From the NCBI GenBank assembly GCA_965153355.1, contig OZ231127.1:89838001-89902000 (forward strand): DNA of 64,000 nucleotides. The letters run 5' to 3'. This document shows positions 38,453 through 49,772 of this stretch, one piece after another. Positions within the stretch are counted from its first letter, which is position 1. Each line of letters opens with the position of its first letter. A program made the position numbers and the translations under genes. This stretch comes from Flaccisagitta enflata (taxonomy: Eukaryota > Chaetognatha > Sagittoidea > Aphragmophora). The notes below the pieces were generated by a model. That model was given only the letters and a program-made list of their open reading frames with translations. It was not told the origin of the DNA and made no database searches.

Positions 38453-39003
38453 GGGCAGCGGCCCCAAAGGGCCGATGTCCTGTAGGACACAGGGGTGAAT
38501 TTCCAGACGTCCTTAGAAGGCACATTAAAGGGCTGACATGCTTGATTTTGAGCCTGACAAGGCTGATTTAGGGTATTAGAGAGCTAATTTTGGAGCTGAA
38601 AGGGCTGATTTTGGGCCTGAGAGGACTGATTTTGGGCCTGAGAGAGCTGATTTTGGGCTTGAGAGGGCTGATTTTGGGCTTGAGAGGGCTGATTTGGGGC
38701 TAATTTGGGGCTAATTTGGAGCTAATCTGGAGCTGAAAGAGCTGATTTTAGGCCTGAGAGGGCTGATTTTGAGTCTGAGAGGGCTGATTTTGGGCCTGAG
38801 AGGGCTGATTTTGGGCTTGAGAGGGCTGATTTTGGGCTTGAGAGGGCTGATTTTGGGCCTGAGAGGGCTGATTTTGGGCTTGAGAGGGCTGATTTTGGGC
38901 TTGAGAGGGCTGATTTGGGGTCTGAGAGGGGCCTCGGGGGGGGACGTACGTACGGACGTCTGGAAATTCACCCCTGTGTCCTACAGGACATCGGCCGCTG
39001 CCC
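38453..39003. mobile_element. 21-bp tandem repeat bounded by 45-bp inverted repeats
   Basis: The left arm (38453-38512) contains GGGCAGCGG and CGATGTCCTGTAGGACACAG, then GTGAATTTCCAGACGTCC. The right arm (38955-39003) is its reverse complement; the left arm has an 8-base insertion. Between them are about 17 copies of a 21-bp unit (GAGAGGGCTGATTTTGGGCC or GGGCTT variants). Likely a non-autonomous DNA transposon whose core has expanded into a minisatellite. The repetitive KISPLKP and QNQPSQA frames are artefacts. Confidence 0.7.
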
Positions 39004-39055
39004 AAAAAGGAATGCGTCTTCAATTCAACAATCGATATTACCAACTGTAACTCAC

Positions 39056-39519
39056 CTTTTAAACTCGGGAAAATCTTTGGCGAAAACTTGGACGTTTTCC
39101 TTGACGTTGGTCGTATGAGCCACCCTAGCTTTAGCTTTCTTTTCCAGCGGAGGGTCCGAGCCCATGACTTTACCGAGATCTTCCGTTAGCACGTGTTCGA
39201 GAGCGTAAATCGCGATCGCGTCGCAGTCCAACCGTTTGATTTCCTCCGCTTCCTCCTCGAGATTGGACAACTTCCGGTTTTTAACGAGTTTCCGTTCTTC
39301 CTTGATCGTCTTTTCCGTTCGGATTTTGCGCATCTTTCTCGCGAGATCTTTCAACGCCCACGCTTTGCCGCGTTTCACCGGCAGTCGCATTTTGATGACG
39401 TGATTGTTGATTCGCGCTAAACAGGCGCCCACTTGTTTGTTGTCGAGGACGTCCACTTTGGTAGTGGCGTCACCATCGTCTTTTACCGCTTTTATGTCCA
39501 TTTTCTTGTCGATTGTCAT
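39056..39519 (-). CDS. SRFBP1: SRFBP1/BUD22-like protein, N-terminal exon
   Basis: Starts at the ATG at 39519 and ends at a phase 2 donor (TTTAAAAG|GTGAGT), 154 codons plus 2 nt. After a short acidic start, residues about 30-110 match the conserved N-terminal helical region of SRFBP1/BUD22: INNHVIKMRLPVKRGKAW, a basic helix (RKMRKIRTEKTIKEERKL), then EEEAEEIKRLD and a YALE segment. No continuation is found on the minus strand to the left before the gap. The only matching C-terminal exon is at 5954-7508 on the plus strand, with a compatible phase. It lies 246 bases downstream of the TAMM41 stop, on the same strand. Confidence 0.75.
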
Positions 39520-39764
39520 GAATAATATTTATACTGCCGAATAATAATAACAAAAGTTATCATAACAAACGAGAGCAATAAATTAGCGTTCAATCATTCA
39601 ATGAAAAGTAATTCAAGAGGTCAAGTCGATCGGCTTCAACAATGAAACGGCATTGCTCGAGTGTCTAGACTTGTAGTTGTAAGAGTTCGAAGCGAAGTGA
39701 AGCGATGAAACCCGGCTGAAATGCCTGATCAACTTTGAGGCGATGCACCTCACGTGTCTGAAGC

Positions 39765-41137
39765 TCAATTTGTTTGAGCGTTCGACCTCTGCAATTTGGG
39801 TTTCCACTTTTTCTTCAGTTTCTCTCCGGCGTAAATTACGCTTTTCTTAGCTCCGGCTGTAAGAACGCCTTTGGCAGTTTGCTTCCAACTCGATTCTTGA
39901 ATGATCTCTCGTAAGCCGCGCATCACTTTCCGGTTTAGGCGAAAGTCTTCCTTCAGAATGTGCATCACTTCCTCGCGGTCTCGGTGACTACCGTCTATGG
40001 GATGGAAACAGAAATACATGAAATTTAAGAAGAATAGGAATAACTAAATGAATAAATACTTCGAAGACACAAAACTAGGGGCAACCGACAAGCTATACTT
40101 GTATATATCAATATAGCAGTATATACAAATACAGCAAGTTATATTGTACCTTTATTAAACTCGTCGACAATCTTGGATATGAGATTGTGGGGCAGGTAAT
40201 TGAGATGATGGTAGAGCGTATTTGAGCTAGCGTCCTGCACGTACATCTTGGCCGTTTCTTTATAATCCACGTATTGTTTTATGTGTGGTTGGTCGAGTGA
40301 CGATGAGTACAACTCGCGGAAATGATCGAGATTGGCCGTCACGATATTCGCCACTTTGTTGTCGTTCTCCGCGATGCCCATTCGGACGTCGCCTGTGTGC
40401 CATTGTCGCGCGTTGGGAAGAAGAGGAAAATGAACTTGGTCACTCGGCATCTGACTGCCATTTCATGATCATGGGCCACTTGCGAGTTAATGCACAGAGG
40501 AATACCGTTAGGGCGCACTCGCTAATAGAGCATCCCCGTCTTTAATGCCCTTTACTTACTGTTTCATGAAAAGTTTTAAAGGTTATTTCTTTATAGGCAG
40601 AAAGGCAGCTTCGCTTAATGGCCTATCGTTGCTTATTCTTTACACAAACGCTCTGGTAATGTTCAACTGCACTCCACGCGTGGCGGCAATTATTGACACT
40701 CTGTATCTAACAGCGCGAGGCGATCAGATCGAAGAATAAATCCGATTGCTTGTCTGGCGTAGAAAATATTGCTGTATGGACAGACGCAAGGCCATCGAGA
40801 CCACGAGGAGAAATTTCGACTGGCATTAAGAGGAATGTCCAATGTTATTAAGCCTCCCCCCCACCCCCTTCCAAGCCTCCCCAATATTGACCTGTGTAAG
40901 AGAGTGATGTCAACGTAGAGTAAAATTGAAACTCGTTGAATTGTTCGGGTAACAGAAGTAAGGCTGTGTGAACGGCATTCTCCAGATTCACCTTGATGGC
41001 GGACTTGACATCGTCAGAGCTGGCATCTTTCTGACGAGAATTCGAGAAGCAGGGGAAGATTCAGTTAAGTTAGTCTAGTCATGTCTAAAAGCAATTAACC
41101 TGAGTCAAAGGACAAAGATATGGTCAAGTCAATCAAG

Positions 41138-41182
<45 letters not shown>

Positions 41183-41192
41183 GTAGTAGTAT

Positions 41193-41284
<92 letters not shown>

Positions 41285-42137
41285 TTAGTAGTATTAGTAG
41301 TAGCAGGGTGGCAGAAAATTCTATAGGTCCAAGGCACAAGTTTTCGCAGCGCCATAAGTCCGACTTTTAAAGATCAACTATTATTATGAAAATATTGCAT
41401 AAAACTACTAGTTTTCTGCATTTTTCTTTTCAATTCATGGAAAGTAAGAGTTCCCACAACAAAAGTAAAAGTGATCAAAACTAATACCCTATTCATCCTT
41501 CTGATTTTTTTAATTTTCCGCCTACTTTTTTCTTCTTTTCCACAATTTTTTTCCATTAACAAATCTATAAGTCCGACTTTTGTGCTATAGTTCCGAGGCA
41601 CGATGAGCCAAGTGTGCCCCTGTTTCTGCCACCCTGAGTAGTAGTAGTAGTAGTAGTAATAGTCAGGGTGGCAGAATATTCTATAGGTCCGAGGCACAAT
41701 ATTTCGCAGCGCTATAAGTCCGACTTTTAAAAATCAACTGATGTAATGTAAATATTGCATAAAACTACTAGTTTGCTGCATCTTACCTATAATTTCATGG
41801 AAACTAATAAGAGTTCCCATATCAAAAGAATAAGTGATCAAACCTAAAACCCTATTAATCCTTCTGATTTTTCCGTTTTCCTCCTTATTTTCTCCTCTTT
41901 TTCCCGATTTTTTCCATTATCAAATCTATATGTCCGACTTTTGATCTATATTTCCGAGGCACAATGTGAAGTGTGCCCCTGTTTCTGCCATCCTGGTAAT
42001 AGTAGTAGTAATAGTAGTAGTAGTAATAATAGTAATAATAGTAGAAATAGTAATAATAGTAGAAATAGTAATAATAGTAGAAATAGTAATAATAGTAGAA
42101 ATAGTAGTAATAGTAGTAATAGAAGTAATAGTAATAA

Positions 42138-42186
<49 letters not shown>

Positions 42187-42254
42187 CATCATCATCCAAT
42201 TCACCTGAGTCAAAGGACAAAGATATGGTCAAGTCAGTCAAGGTGGTGGTGGTG

Positions 42255-42308
<54 letters not shown>

Positions 42309-42476
42309 ATAGTAGTAGTAGTAGTCGTAGAAGTAGTAGTAATCGTCATCCAATTCACTTGAGTCAAAGGACAAAGATACGGTCAAGTCAGTCAAGGTGG
42401 TAGTAGTAGTAGTAATCGTCATCCAATTCACTGAGTCAAAGGACAAAGATATGGTAAAGTCAGTAAAGAAGTAGTG

Positions 42477-42543
<67 letters not shown>

Positions 42544-43981
42544 AAGTGGTAGAAGTAAAAGTAGTCACCCAATTTACGCCTTCTCAGAATTCACTAACCA
42601 AATAAGCGACAGGTTTATGAAGTCGTCCGGCGACGTAAAGCGTGGACCAATCGAGGAGGTCATTGACCAAAGCCGGTTTACTGATCACCCCGTATTTAAT
42701 CAGATGCGTCTCCGACGTCCGCACGAGGGTGTTGAAATACACCTGTAAATTTCATGATTTAATATAATTTAGGAGTCACCAAAAATACATATATAGTTAA
42801 TGGTCAGGCCTTTTTTTTAGTGAAATTTCTGACAGAGCCAGTCGGGCTCTCTCTGCACAATTCTACAGAGCCCAACAGAAAAACAGCGAGCCCGGTCAAA
42901 AATACCCATGTTTGTCAATGCTTACTTGTGAGTGAAAATACGAGCGTTTTCAGCAGAAATGCTTACTTGTGAGTGAAAATATGAGCGTTTTCAGCAGAAA
43001 TTATATGTAAATTGTCTCCTGCCATCAACACCAAACGCATTTGCATTGCATTTGAGACTAGTTACAAGGTCATCCTAGTTCCATTAATCTATGAGCTCTT
43101 GACATTTAATGATTTAATGCAGATTCTAATATGTCTGACCAAACCAGAGAAAGCCCGCCGGGCTCAGAGCCAGCAAAAAGAGAGAGCCCGACAGCAAAAC
43201 AGAGAGCCACGGGCTCGCGGGCTCGCTCTAAAAAAAGGCCTGTTAATGGTAGATAGTCAATGTCAAGAGAAGGTTAAGGATAATGCCCAGCTTATGTACA
43301 GTTTATGTAGTAGTCAAGCTGGAGCAGGAGAATTTAAGTGAGTGACACCCTTCGGCCTTCCAATCCACTCCAAATCCCATCACCCCACCCCTATGACCAC
43401 GACGCTAATCATTGATTAGTAATCAACCCACCCCCAACTCCCATGACCACGACGCTAATCAACCCACCCCCAAGACCATGACCCTAATCAACCCACCCCC
43501 AACTCCCACGACCACGACGCTAATCACCCCACCCCCATGACCACGACACTAATCAACCCACCCCCAACTCCCATGCCCACGACGCTAATCACCCCAACCG
43601 CATGACCACGACGCTAATCAGCACACCCCCAACTCCCATGCCCACGACGCTAATCACCCCACCCACATGACCACGACGCTAATCACCCCAACTACGCACC
43701 TTCGCCCCAAAAGTGGACTCCTGCAACGCCCCGATTCTTTCGGGTCCCAACCATTTCAGAAAAGAATAATCGTTAGGATTGAGAGTCAAATTCTCTTCGT
43801 GCCAAGCAACGACATCTTTCGAGTCTACGACGAAGCACATGTCGATCATATTGGCCGACAGAGGGGCGTGATTGGATTGCTGGAAGACTCCCGAGCCGTA
43901 GGCAAAAGTCATCTCTGGCTGAACAGAAGTGGGGAACCGGCGCAAAATTTGCCGCAAGGATTCCACCGCGCGACCGCTCAT
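39765..43981 (-). CDS. TAMM41: Mitochondrial phosphatidate cytidylyltransferase TAMM41, 5 exons
   Basis: Exons, read leftward: 43981-43700, 42742-42599, 41030-40892, 40392-40150, 39994-39765. All junctions are in phase, with a total of 1038 nt (345 residues; human TAMM41 is 316-337). Conserved blocks in order: FAYGSGVFQQ (nucleotide-binding GSG), MIDMCFVVD and VAWHEENL, YSFLKWLGP, IKYGVISKPALVNDLLDW, LYVAGRLHKPV, HFRELY, then KQTAKGVLTAGAKKSVIYAG and KLKKKWK near the end. The enzyme makes CDP-diacylglycerol from phosphatidic acid and CTP on the matrix side of the inner mitochondrial membrane, the first step towards cardiolipin. Exon 1 starts with MSGRAVESL and shows no obvious long targeting peptide. 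Introns are filled with TAG repeats, a hAT-type MITE and a minisatellite. Confidence 0.95.
41120..42560. repeat. TAG/GTA microsatellites and duplicated modules in TAMM41 intron 2
   Basis: Blocks of (TAG)n at 41139-41305, 41637-41660, 41998-42187, 42262-42335 and 42466-42545. Between them, about 350-bp modules beginning GGTGGCAGAA(A/T)ATTCTATAG (41306 and 41667) are repeated, and a 45-bp piece containing GAGTCAAAGGACAAAGATA recurs at 41102, 42209, 42361 and 42434, each time next to a TAG or TGG run. Confidence 0.9.
42805..43242. mobile_element. hAT-type MITE (438 bp) with 8-bp target duplication
   Basis: Both ends read CAGGCCTTTTTTTTAG in inverted orientation (CTAAAAAAAGGCCTG on the right, one base shorter). 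The element is flanked by a perfect direct repeat TTAATGGT at 42797-42804 and 43243-43250. An 8-bp duplication and a CAGG start are hallmarks of hAT. Subterminal sequences carry repeated GAGCCCG/CGGGCTC motifs on both sides. No transposase. It lies in TAMM41 intron 1. Confidence 0.85.
43380..43690. repeat. Minisatellite in TAMM41 intron 1
   Basis: About nine units of 30-37 bp combining CACCCCCAACTCCCATG, ACCACGACGCTAATCA and CCCCACCCCCATG, running up to the exon 1 donor at 43699. C-rich on +. Confidence 0.9.
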
Positions 43982-44555
43982 AGTTTTAAGAGGATGGTTT
44001 TTAAAACTTACGCAGATGGAATACTACGACTCATACTACAGTCTACACGACTTATTTTTCAATACAGTCTCCATGAATCGGCATTGAAGGAGGAATTCAA
44101 GACCTCACTGGAAAAGAAAAAAATTGGGTTTCCAAAAAAGAATGGAATTCGTTCTCACAATTCTTTAAAACCTTTCTTCGGAATATTTACGTCTACAAGA
44201 CAATGGGATTGAAATTTGATTCAAGGTTATAATCATGGCTAAAAAAAGATAAGAGATCGAAGTAAAAATCATCAACTTTCCGAAACATAAAATACCGTAC
44301 ACGCTACATGTCTTGTAAGAAATTCGTTAAAAAAATTCCCTCCACGAGGAACTAAAAATCATAATAAAATGGGACGGGAGAAGAAAAGAATGCGAAAACC
44401 GAGGCGAGAAAGCGTGTTCATTGTGCAGAACTTTACTTTCATTTTGTGTGCGACGTAAAAAACCGATGATGCATCTTCTAGCAGTCCGAAACCATTTTTC
44501 TTAAAGTCGAAGGCCCATTTTGACGACACTTAATGCCGCTTCACAGACCCCACGC
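43982..44555. other. Intergenic: TAMM41 upstream and CNBP-like 3' region
   Basis: Both flanking genes are on -. The stretch would hold the TAMM41 promoter and the 3' UTR of the CNBP-like gene (AATAAAA-like signals near 44355 on +). The open frame across 43982-44212 on + shows no protein-family features. Confidence 0.5.
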
Positions 44556-46373
44556 CTACTCATTGGTGCAATCCCGAGCGATATGACCCGTCTGCTGACA
44601 CTTGTAGCAGGTGCGGTTATCGGGACGGCCTCCGAATCCACCACCACCACCGCCGCCACCACCACGTCCACCACCGGATGGCTCATCGCGGCAGTCGCGA
44701 GCCTGTTGCAAGCGAAAGGAAGTGTTAGTCATCTCGATTAGATTGCGGCATTTCTTCCTATTCATTCTTCTTACACAAACAGACTCATTCAAAATTACTC
44801 TTACATCTTTTTTACCTGTTATTATCACGAAATTTTCCATTCATCAATAATGACAACTGCGGCCGTTATCATCAGGTCACGTGTTAATAGCCTAGTATGA
44901 GTGAGCATGTTTGTGCTCTTTTTACCCTGCCTCGTAATGAGTTTCTTATGAACAGCATTATGCATATTAGCATACATAGACAACATTTAGTAGACAGCGC
45001 ACTATTTAACAAAATCACGGTTTCTCCTTTGATCCATAAAGAGATGGAAATAATTGTGGAGCCCACCTATGTTGCCAAGCTTTAAACGCTCACAAAACGA
45101 TCTGACAATAAAATATTCATTCATTATTGGGTCGGTCAAAGAACTGTAATCGTTTCATGAAATCCGTTTCTCTCTTCCATATGAAATTACCAATGATAAT
45201 GGTACGGGTAAGTTAACAACATTTATCAGCATTCAAGATTTGCAGGTAACAGTTTCAAAACTGTAACTTACAAGATGTCCGGGTTTTCCGCAGTTGTAAC
45301 ATCCACCACGTCCGCCGCCGCCGCCACCACCACCGAATCCGCCACCTCTACCACCGCCATATCCGCCACCTCCGTAGCCACCACCGCCGCCTCCGCGTCC
45401 ACCACCTTCGGGACATTCAGCGGCTCTGTGACCCTCGCCGCGGCAATTGTAGCAAATCATCGGCCCACGTCCACCTTGAATTATTGATTAACGATGTTTC
45501 CTTATTATTCGTGCGTAATATGGCAAAGTAACGGAGAAGTTATGATTGTAAATAGAGGAGCAAATGCAACAGTTTCATAATCGAGGCTAAAAATGAATGT
45601 TTTGAACACATATAATAGCCATTTTGAACTGTTAAGGACACTCCTGAATGTTTGAAAACATGAGCAACATTTTGGAGAAGCCATCGACTATAAAACCAAC
45701 ATGCAGGCTACTTTGACCCTTTTTTAAGCATAACCGACATTTTTGAGAAAAGGATGATATGATTATACAGTTAGGATTGTACATACCTAGATCTCGCTAT
45801 CTACCCAATTGACACATAACGGTGAGAAATCGCCGTTGCCTTATTTTTGCCCGTGTACATTGTCGTTGTTCATGAGCGGGTGGCACCAGCGTACATGTGA
45901 CAGTACATGTATAAAAGACGCTGACCGATTCGGCACATTAGTACGCACACCACGTCATGGCCGACTTTATTCCCCTCTCACTCTCAGCAAAAAGAAAAAT
46001 CTCAGCCCAGCTCAACTGGTAGTGGCACAACAACCTCGTCGTGCTACGCTACAATACATTTATCTCATCTTTCACTTGAAACCCTTTCTCCCTCTCTCTC
46101 TCTCACTATCGCTGCAAGCTAATATCATCCAATCCGATTTTCTCGAACGGTGTTTTTTGATACAACCAGTTTTCTCGAGTCCTGCTCGATGCCCTTAATT
46201 CGGGAGGAGACACTTGCAAGGTTTTCATGAGTGCCTCTCCAGTGATTTGTCTTGGGTGATATACCTCCGAATCCGCCACCACGACCGCCACCCCTGCCGC
46301 CCCCGCCCCCTTGAGGGCATTCACGGGCGATGTGACCGGGTTCACCGCAACCGTAGCACGCTCTATCGCCCAT
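44556..46373 (-). CDS. CNBP: CNBP/GIS2-like CCHC zinc-knuckle, RGG-rich protein, 3 exons
   Basis: Exons, read leftward: 46373-46265, 45474-45272, 44702-44556 (phases 1 and 0), 459 nt, 152 residues. It has four CCHC knuckles: [38 protein letters not shown] joined across intron 2 to ARDC, and [14 protein letters not shown]. They are separated by Gly/Arg-rich linkers. This is the layout of CNBP, byr3 and GIS2 proteins, which bind single-stranded G-rich nucleic acids and mRNAs and promote translation. Intron 2 falls inside the third knuckle, between its His and last Cys, so that knuckle is complete only if the intron is removed. Whether this is the true CNBP orthologue or a related RGG-knuckle protein is uncertain. 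Confidence 0.85.
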
Positions 46374-46791
46374 TTCTTCGTTTTCTTTTTCAGTCCGTCT
46401 CAACTTTAATTGCGTACTTTTTTTTAGATATAATCGAAAAAGACCGTTTTCTTCTCAACTTTCTTTCTCGTCTGAGAGCAAAAATGGTATAAGAAGTCGG
46501 CTAGGCAACAGTGAGAATATGTGCAGCTAATGATGCTAACAATCATAGATTGATACAAGTAAATAAAATCTTAAATTCATACTCGAGAATTTAAATGCTC
46601 AAGGAATAACATGGCGGCATAGAAATGGAAACTAGATTCATAACGGGCTCTAACGGGCAAAAGTAAAGGAAGTGTGCGGGGGGGGGGGGGAAGGAGAGAG
46701 AGTTGCTATTGATATAAAAGAATCAAGGACTTCACCGGAGTACATTATCAATGGCATTAGTCAGGATCTGGATCCTAACAAAATTACAAAA
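46374..46791. other. Intergenic: CNBP-like promoter and BRD8-like 3' flank
   Basis: Between two minus-strand genes. It holds a G-run near 46678-46690 and AT-rich sequence. No reading frame is supported. Confidence 0.45.
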
Positions 46792-47661
46792 TTAGTCCAC
46801 CCGATGACTTCTCCTTTTCTTGGACTTGGTCGAGGACTCGTCATTTTTACGCTTAACCGATCCTCCACCGGAAGTCCCACTTTGACCGACGGCAGATTTA
46901 GCGTCGGTGGTCTCCGTGGACGCCTCCTCGCCGACGACAGAGTTGGCGGCAGATTCCTGTTGTTGGTGCTGCTGATGCTGTTGTTGTTTTTGGGATCGAG
47001 ATTGGCGGCCTCGTAAACGGGAGGAGGAAGATGCGAGGGCGGGAGAAGACGCGGATTCAGACGCGTTACTCGACGCCAACGCAGCCTGGAAGATGGGAGA
47101 GAGAAGCAGGTGGAGAGAGGAGGAGGCAGATGGAGAGAAGCAGATGGAGAGAGGAAGAGGCAAATATAGAGAAGCAGATGGAGATAGGATAAATTAGATG
47201 AAGAGAAGCAGATGGAAAGAGGAAGAAACCCAATTTTAAAGTTAAAATCATTGACAATGACAAACTACAAGTGGCCTGAGAACATATGAACACAATATGC
47301 ACAGAGACATCACGCGTGAAGTGACGATGCACGACACACAGTCACACAGCCACAAGCCCTAATACTTTAATTCAGCTAATAGTAAGACAATTACAGGTCA
47401 GACACTGACATACAGACGTTGAAAAGTGAAAACAGATTGAAGTACACTCAAACCTGAACCATGAGTTGCGTGGACATGAATTGCTCGATTTCTTCGAGGA
47501 CGTCGCGGTACATTTCATTGGTCATGGCGAAAATGTCTTGGTCCGAGTTGTTGTACATGATGGCGTTAGTGAACATTAGCATGAAGTCGCGTTGAAATTC
47601 GGCCGTGCTGCTGATTTGTCCGTTGTCAACTTTGGATTTGATAGTTTTCAAGTCGATGGGA
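46792..47661 (-). CDS. BRD8: BRD8-like bromodomain protein, last two exons
   Basis: Exons, read leftward: 47661-47454 (enters in phase 2, ends phase 0) and 47085-46792 (TAA). The first carries the second half of a bromodomain: PIDLKTIKSKVDNGQI, TAEFQRDFMLMFTNAIMYNN (with the acetyl-lysine-binding Asn), then QDIFAMTNEMYRDVLEEIEQF. This matches BRD8, a subunit of the NuA4/TIP60 acetyltransferase complex. The last exon is Ser/Gln-rich and ends in a basic nuclear-type tail (KRKNDESSTKSKKRRSHR). All earlier exons must lie to the right, but the next 15 kb is the LTR retrotransposon, so that element sits in a BRD8 intron or has broken the gene. Confidence 0.85.
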
Positions 47662-47699
47662 CTGCAGATTGGAGAATTTATTCAGGAGAGTTAAGAGCA

Positions 47700-48023
47700 G
47701 TATTTGTGTGTGTTTGTGTGTTTGTGTGTTTGTGTGTTTGTGTGTGTTTGTGTGTGTTTGTGTGTGTTTGTGTTTGTGTGTGTTTGTGTGTGTGTGTGTT
47801 TGTAATTGTGTGTGTGTGGTGTTTGTGTGTTTGTGGTGTTTGTGTGTGTTTGGTGTGTGTGTGTGTGGTGTTTGTGTGTGTGGTGTTTGTGTGTTTGTGG
47901 TGTGTGTGTGTGTTTGGTGTGTTTGTGGTGTGTTTGGTGTGTGTTTGGTGTGTGTGTGGTGTGTATGTGTGTGTGTGTGTATGTGTGTTTGTATGTGTGT
48001 GTTTGTGTGTGTGTGTTTGTGTT

Positions 48024-48089
<66 letters not shown>

Positions 48090-48439
48090 AGTGTGTTTGT
48101 TTGTGTGTGTTTGTGTATGTTTGTTTGTGTGTTTGTTTGTTTTTGTGTTTGTTTGTGTGTGTATGTGTGTTTGTATGTTTGTTTGTTTGTGTGTGTTTGT
48201 GTGAGTTTGTTTGTGTGTGTGTTTGTTTGTGTGTGTGTTTGTGTGTGTATGTGTGTTTGTTTGTGTGTGTATGTGTGTTTGTTTGTGTGTGTATGTGTGT
48301 TTGTTTATATGTGTGTTTGTTTATATGTGTGTTTGTTTATATGTGTGTTTGTTTATACGTGTGTTTGTTTATATGTTTGTTTATATGTTTGTTTGTTTAT
48401 ATGTTTGTTTGTTTATATGTTTGTTTGTGTTTGTTTGTT

Positions 48440-48491
<52 letters not shown>
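47700..48491. repeat. GT microsatellite, about 790 bp
   Basis: (GT)n with frequent TTTG and TATG variants. It lies in the BRD8-like intron, just left of the LTR retrotransposon. The Cys/Val-rich frames are artefacts. Confidence 0.97.
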
Positions 48492-48494
<3 letters not shown>

Positions 48495-48562
48495 GGTCTC
48501 CCAGAATAACTCATTTTGTTAAAAAGTATTAATCCCTGCAGTATTTTTTGAAGATTATACAC

Positions 48563-48566
48563 CACT
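48563..48566. other. Target-site duplication of the LTR element, left copy
   Basis: CACT directly before the 5' LTR. The same four bases follow the 3' LTR at 63928-63931. Confidence 0.75.
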
Positions 48567-49050
48567 TGTAAGAGAGGGATTTCTGATGGACATTGACAAT
48601 CGATATTAAGCCTTTGTGATATATGCGTTTGATATATACTTTCGTTATTGATGGCATTATCATTCATCCTATTAAACATTGAGTGTTATTAATTGATTAC
48701 CGATTGAATATCAATTGTTATTGATTACCCATCTGTCTCTCTTTCCATTCAGACAGATTCGGGGTCTCTGAAGAAGTGATATTCAATCGGGCCGCCTCTT
48801 ATACATACTACATCATATTCCATTTGACAGTCAGATAGCGATGAGTCCATTATCATCTATCATCGATGGCGAATATTATCAATTTGTAAAGACTCCTTGA
48901 ATACGATTAACATCGTGTATAGACTTCATGGAAACAATCATTCACTGGAACAATCTCTGAACCTGATGCATTTGGACATGTATCCGTTACACCTCATCTA
49001 TGTGAGTAGGAGAGCATCGCAATAAGCACGGGGTGATATGCCGGCTTATA
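48567..49050 (+). repeat. 5' LTR (484 bp)
   Basis: Begins TGTAAGAGAGGG and ends GCCGGCTTATA, so the ends are TG...TA instead of the usual TG...CA. It differs from the 3' LTR by T/C at 48617, G/A at 48840 and two changes near 48908-48911. ATTAAA occurs inside and could serve as the poly(A) signal. Confidence 0.93.
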
Positions 49051-49052
49051 AG

Positions 49053-49067
49053 TGGTGCATCGCTAGC
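49053..49067 (+). promoter_or_regulatory. Probable tRNA primer-binding site
   Basis: TGGTGCATCGCTAGC starts two bases after the 5' LTR. TGG pairs with the CCA end of a tRNA, and the following bases would pair with an acceptor stem ending GCGATGCA. I did not identify the tRNA. Confidence 0.6.
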
Positions 49068-49639
49068 TAGAACCAGTATCCATATCACATTCTTTCAATT
49101 CACCCCTCGTGTGAGATTGGGTGGTAAGTAAGTGGACGGCAAGAGTTATTCGTGTTCCTACGTTGCTGCGGACAATCGTACGCTTCAGCAGGGGCAGGGA
49201 TCCGCCCTAGCCATTAGCAGCCAACATCTTATCATTTTTTTACACTCATTACGTTGCATCAACCTTTCCCGCTAAGTGCGTCCTGGGAAGTATCTAAGAG
49301 CTCTAGCCTTACCCGATGTGGCAAGGACGTCCGACCTTAACGCATCGATACCTGCGAAGTGCGGAGGCCGTCTCTCTGTCTTCTTTTATTTCTTCTTGCA
49401 TTTGAATTCATCGCGTCGTACGTTGTCGTCCTGCGCATAAGTGTCGGTCAACAGGAAGGCTAACATTCAGTGGAACGATAATCAAAACGCGAGTAATTCG
49501 AAACTCTTTTGGGTCACGCCGAGGGGTGTTCCAGAGACCCCGACACCACCCAGATCCAAAAATAAACGTCGCCGTCCGTAAATTAGCTTCATTTTTATTG
49601 CAAAAATTGACATTGCCTTTTAGCGGATCCTAATTTTAT
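49068..49639 (+). other. Untranslated leader of the LTR element
   Basis: No reading frame is supported. It would contain packaging signals; none can be recognised by eye. Confidence 0.5.
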
Positions 49640-49735
49640 TGTGAAATCGACATTGCGAAATTGACATTTGTGAAATTGACATTTGTGGAATTGACATTTG
49701 CGAAATTGACATTTGCGAAATTGACATTTGCGTTA
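49640..49735. repeat. 15-16 bp tandem repeat in the leader
   Basis: About six copies of GAAATTGACATTTGC with G/T variants, just before ORF1. Repeats at this position could bind a protein or RNA factor. Confidence 0.85.
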
Positions 49736-49772
49736 TATTTTACTACAAAACATTTTTAATCCTCAAGAAGGG

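Noticed and set aside
41095-42446. Thr-, Tyr- and Leu-run frames on both strands
   Set aside because: They are produced by TAG/GTA microsatellites in a TAMM41 intron.
47592-48532. Cys/Val-rich frames of about 300 codons
   Set aside because: They are produced by the GT microsatellite.
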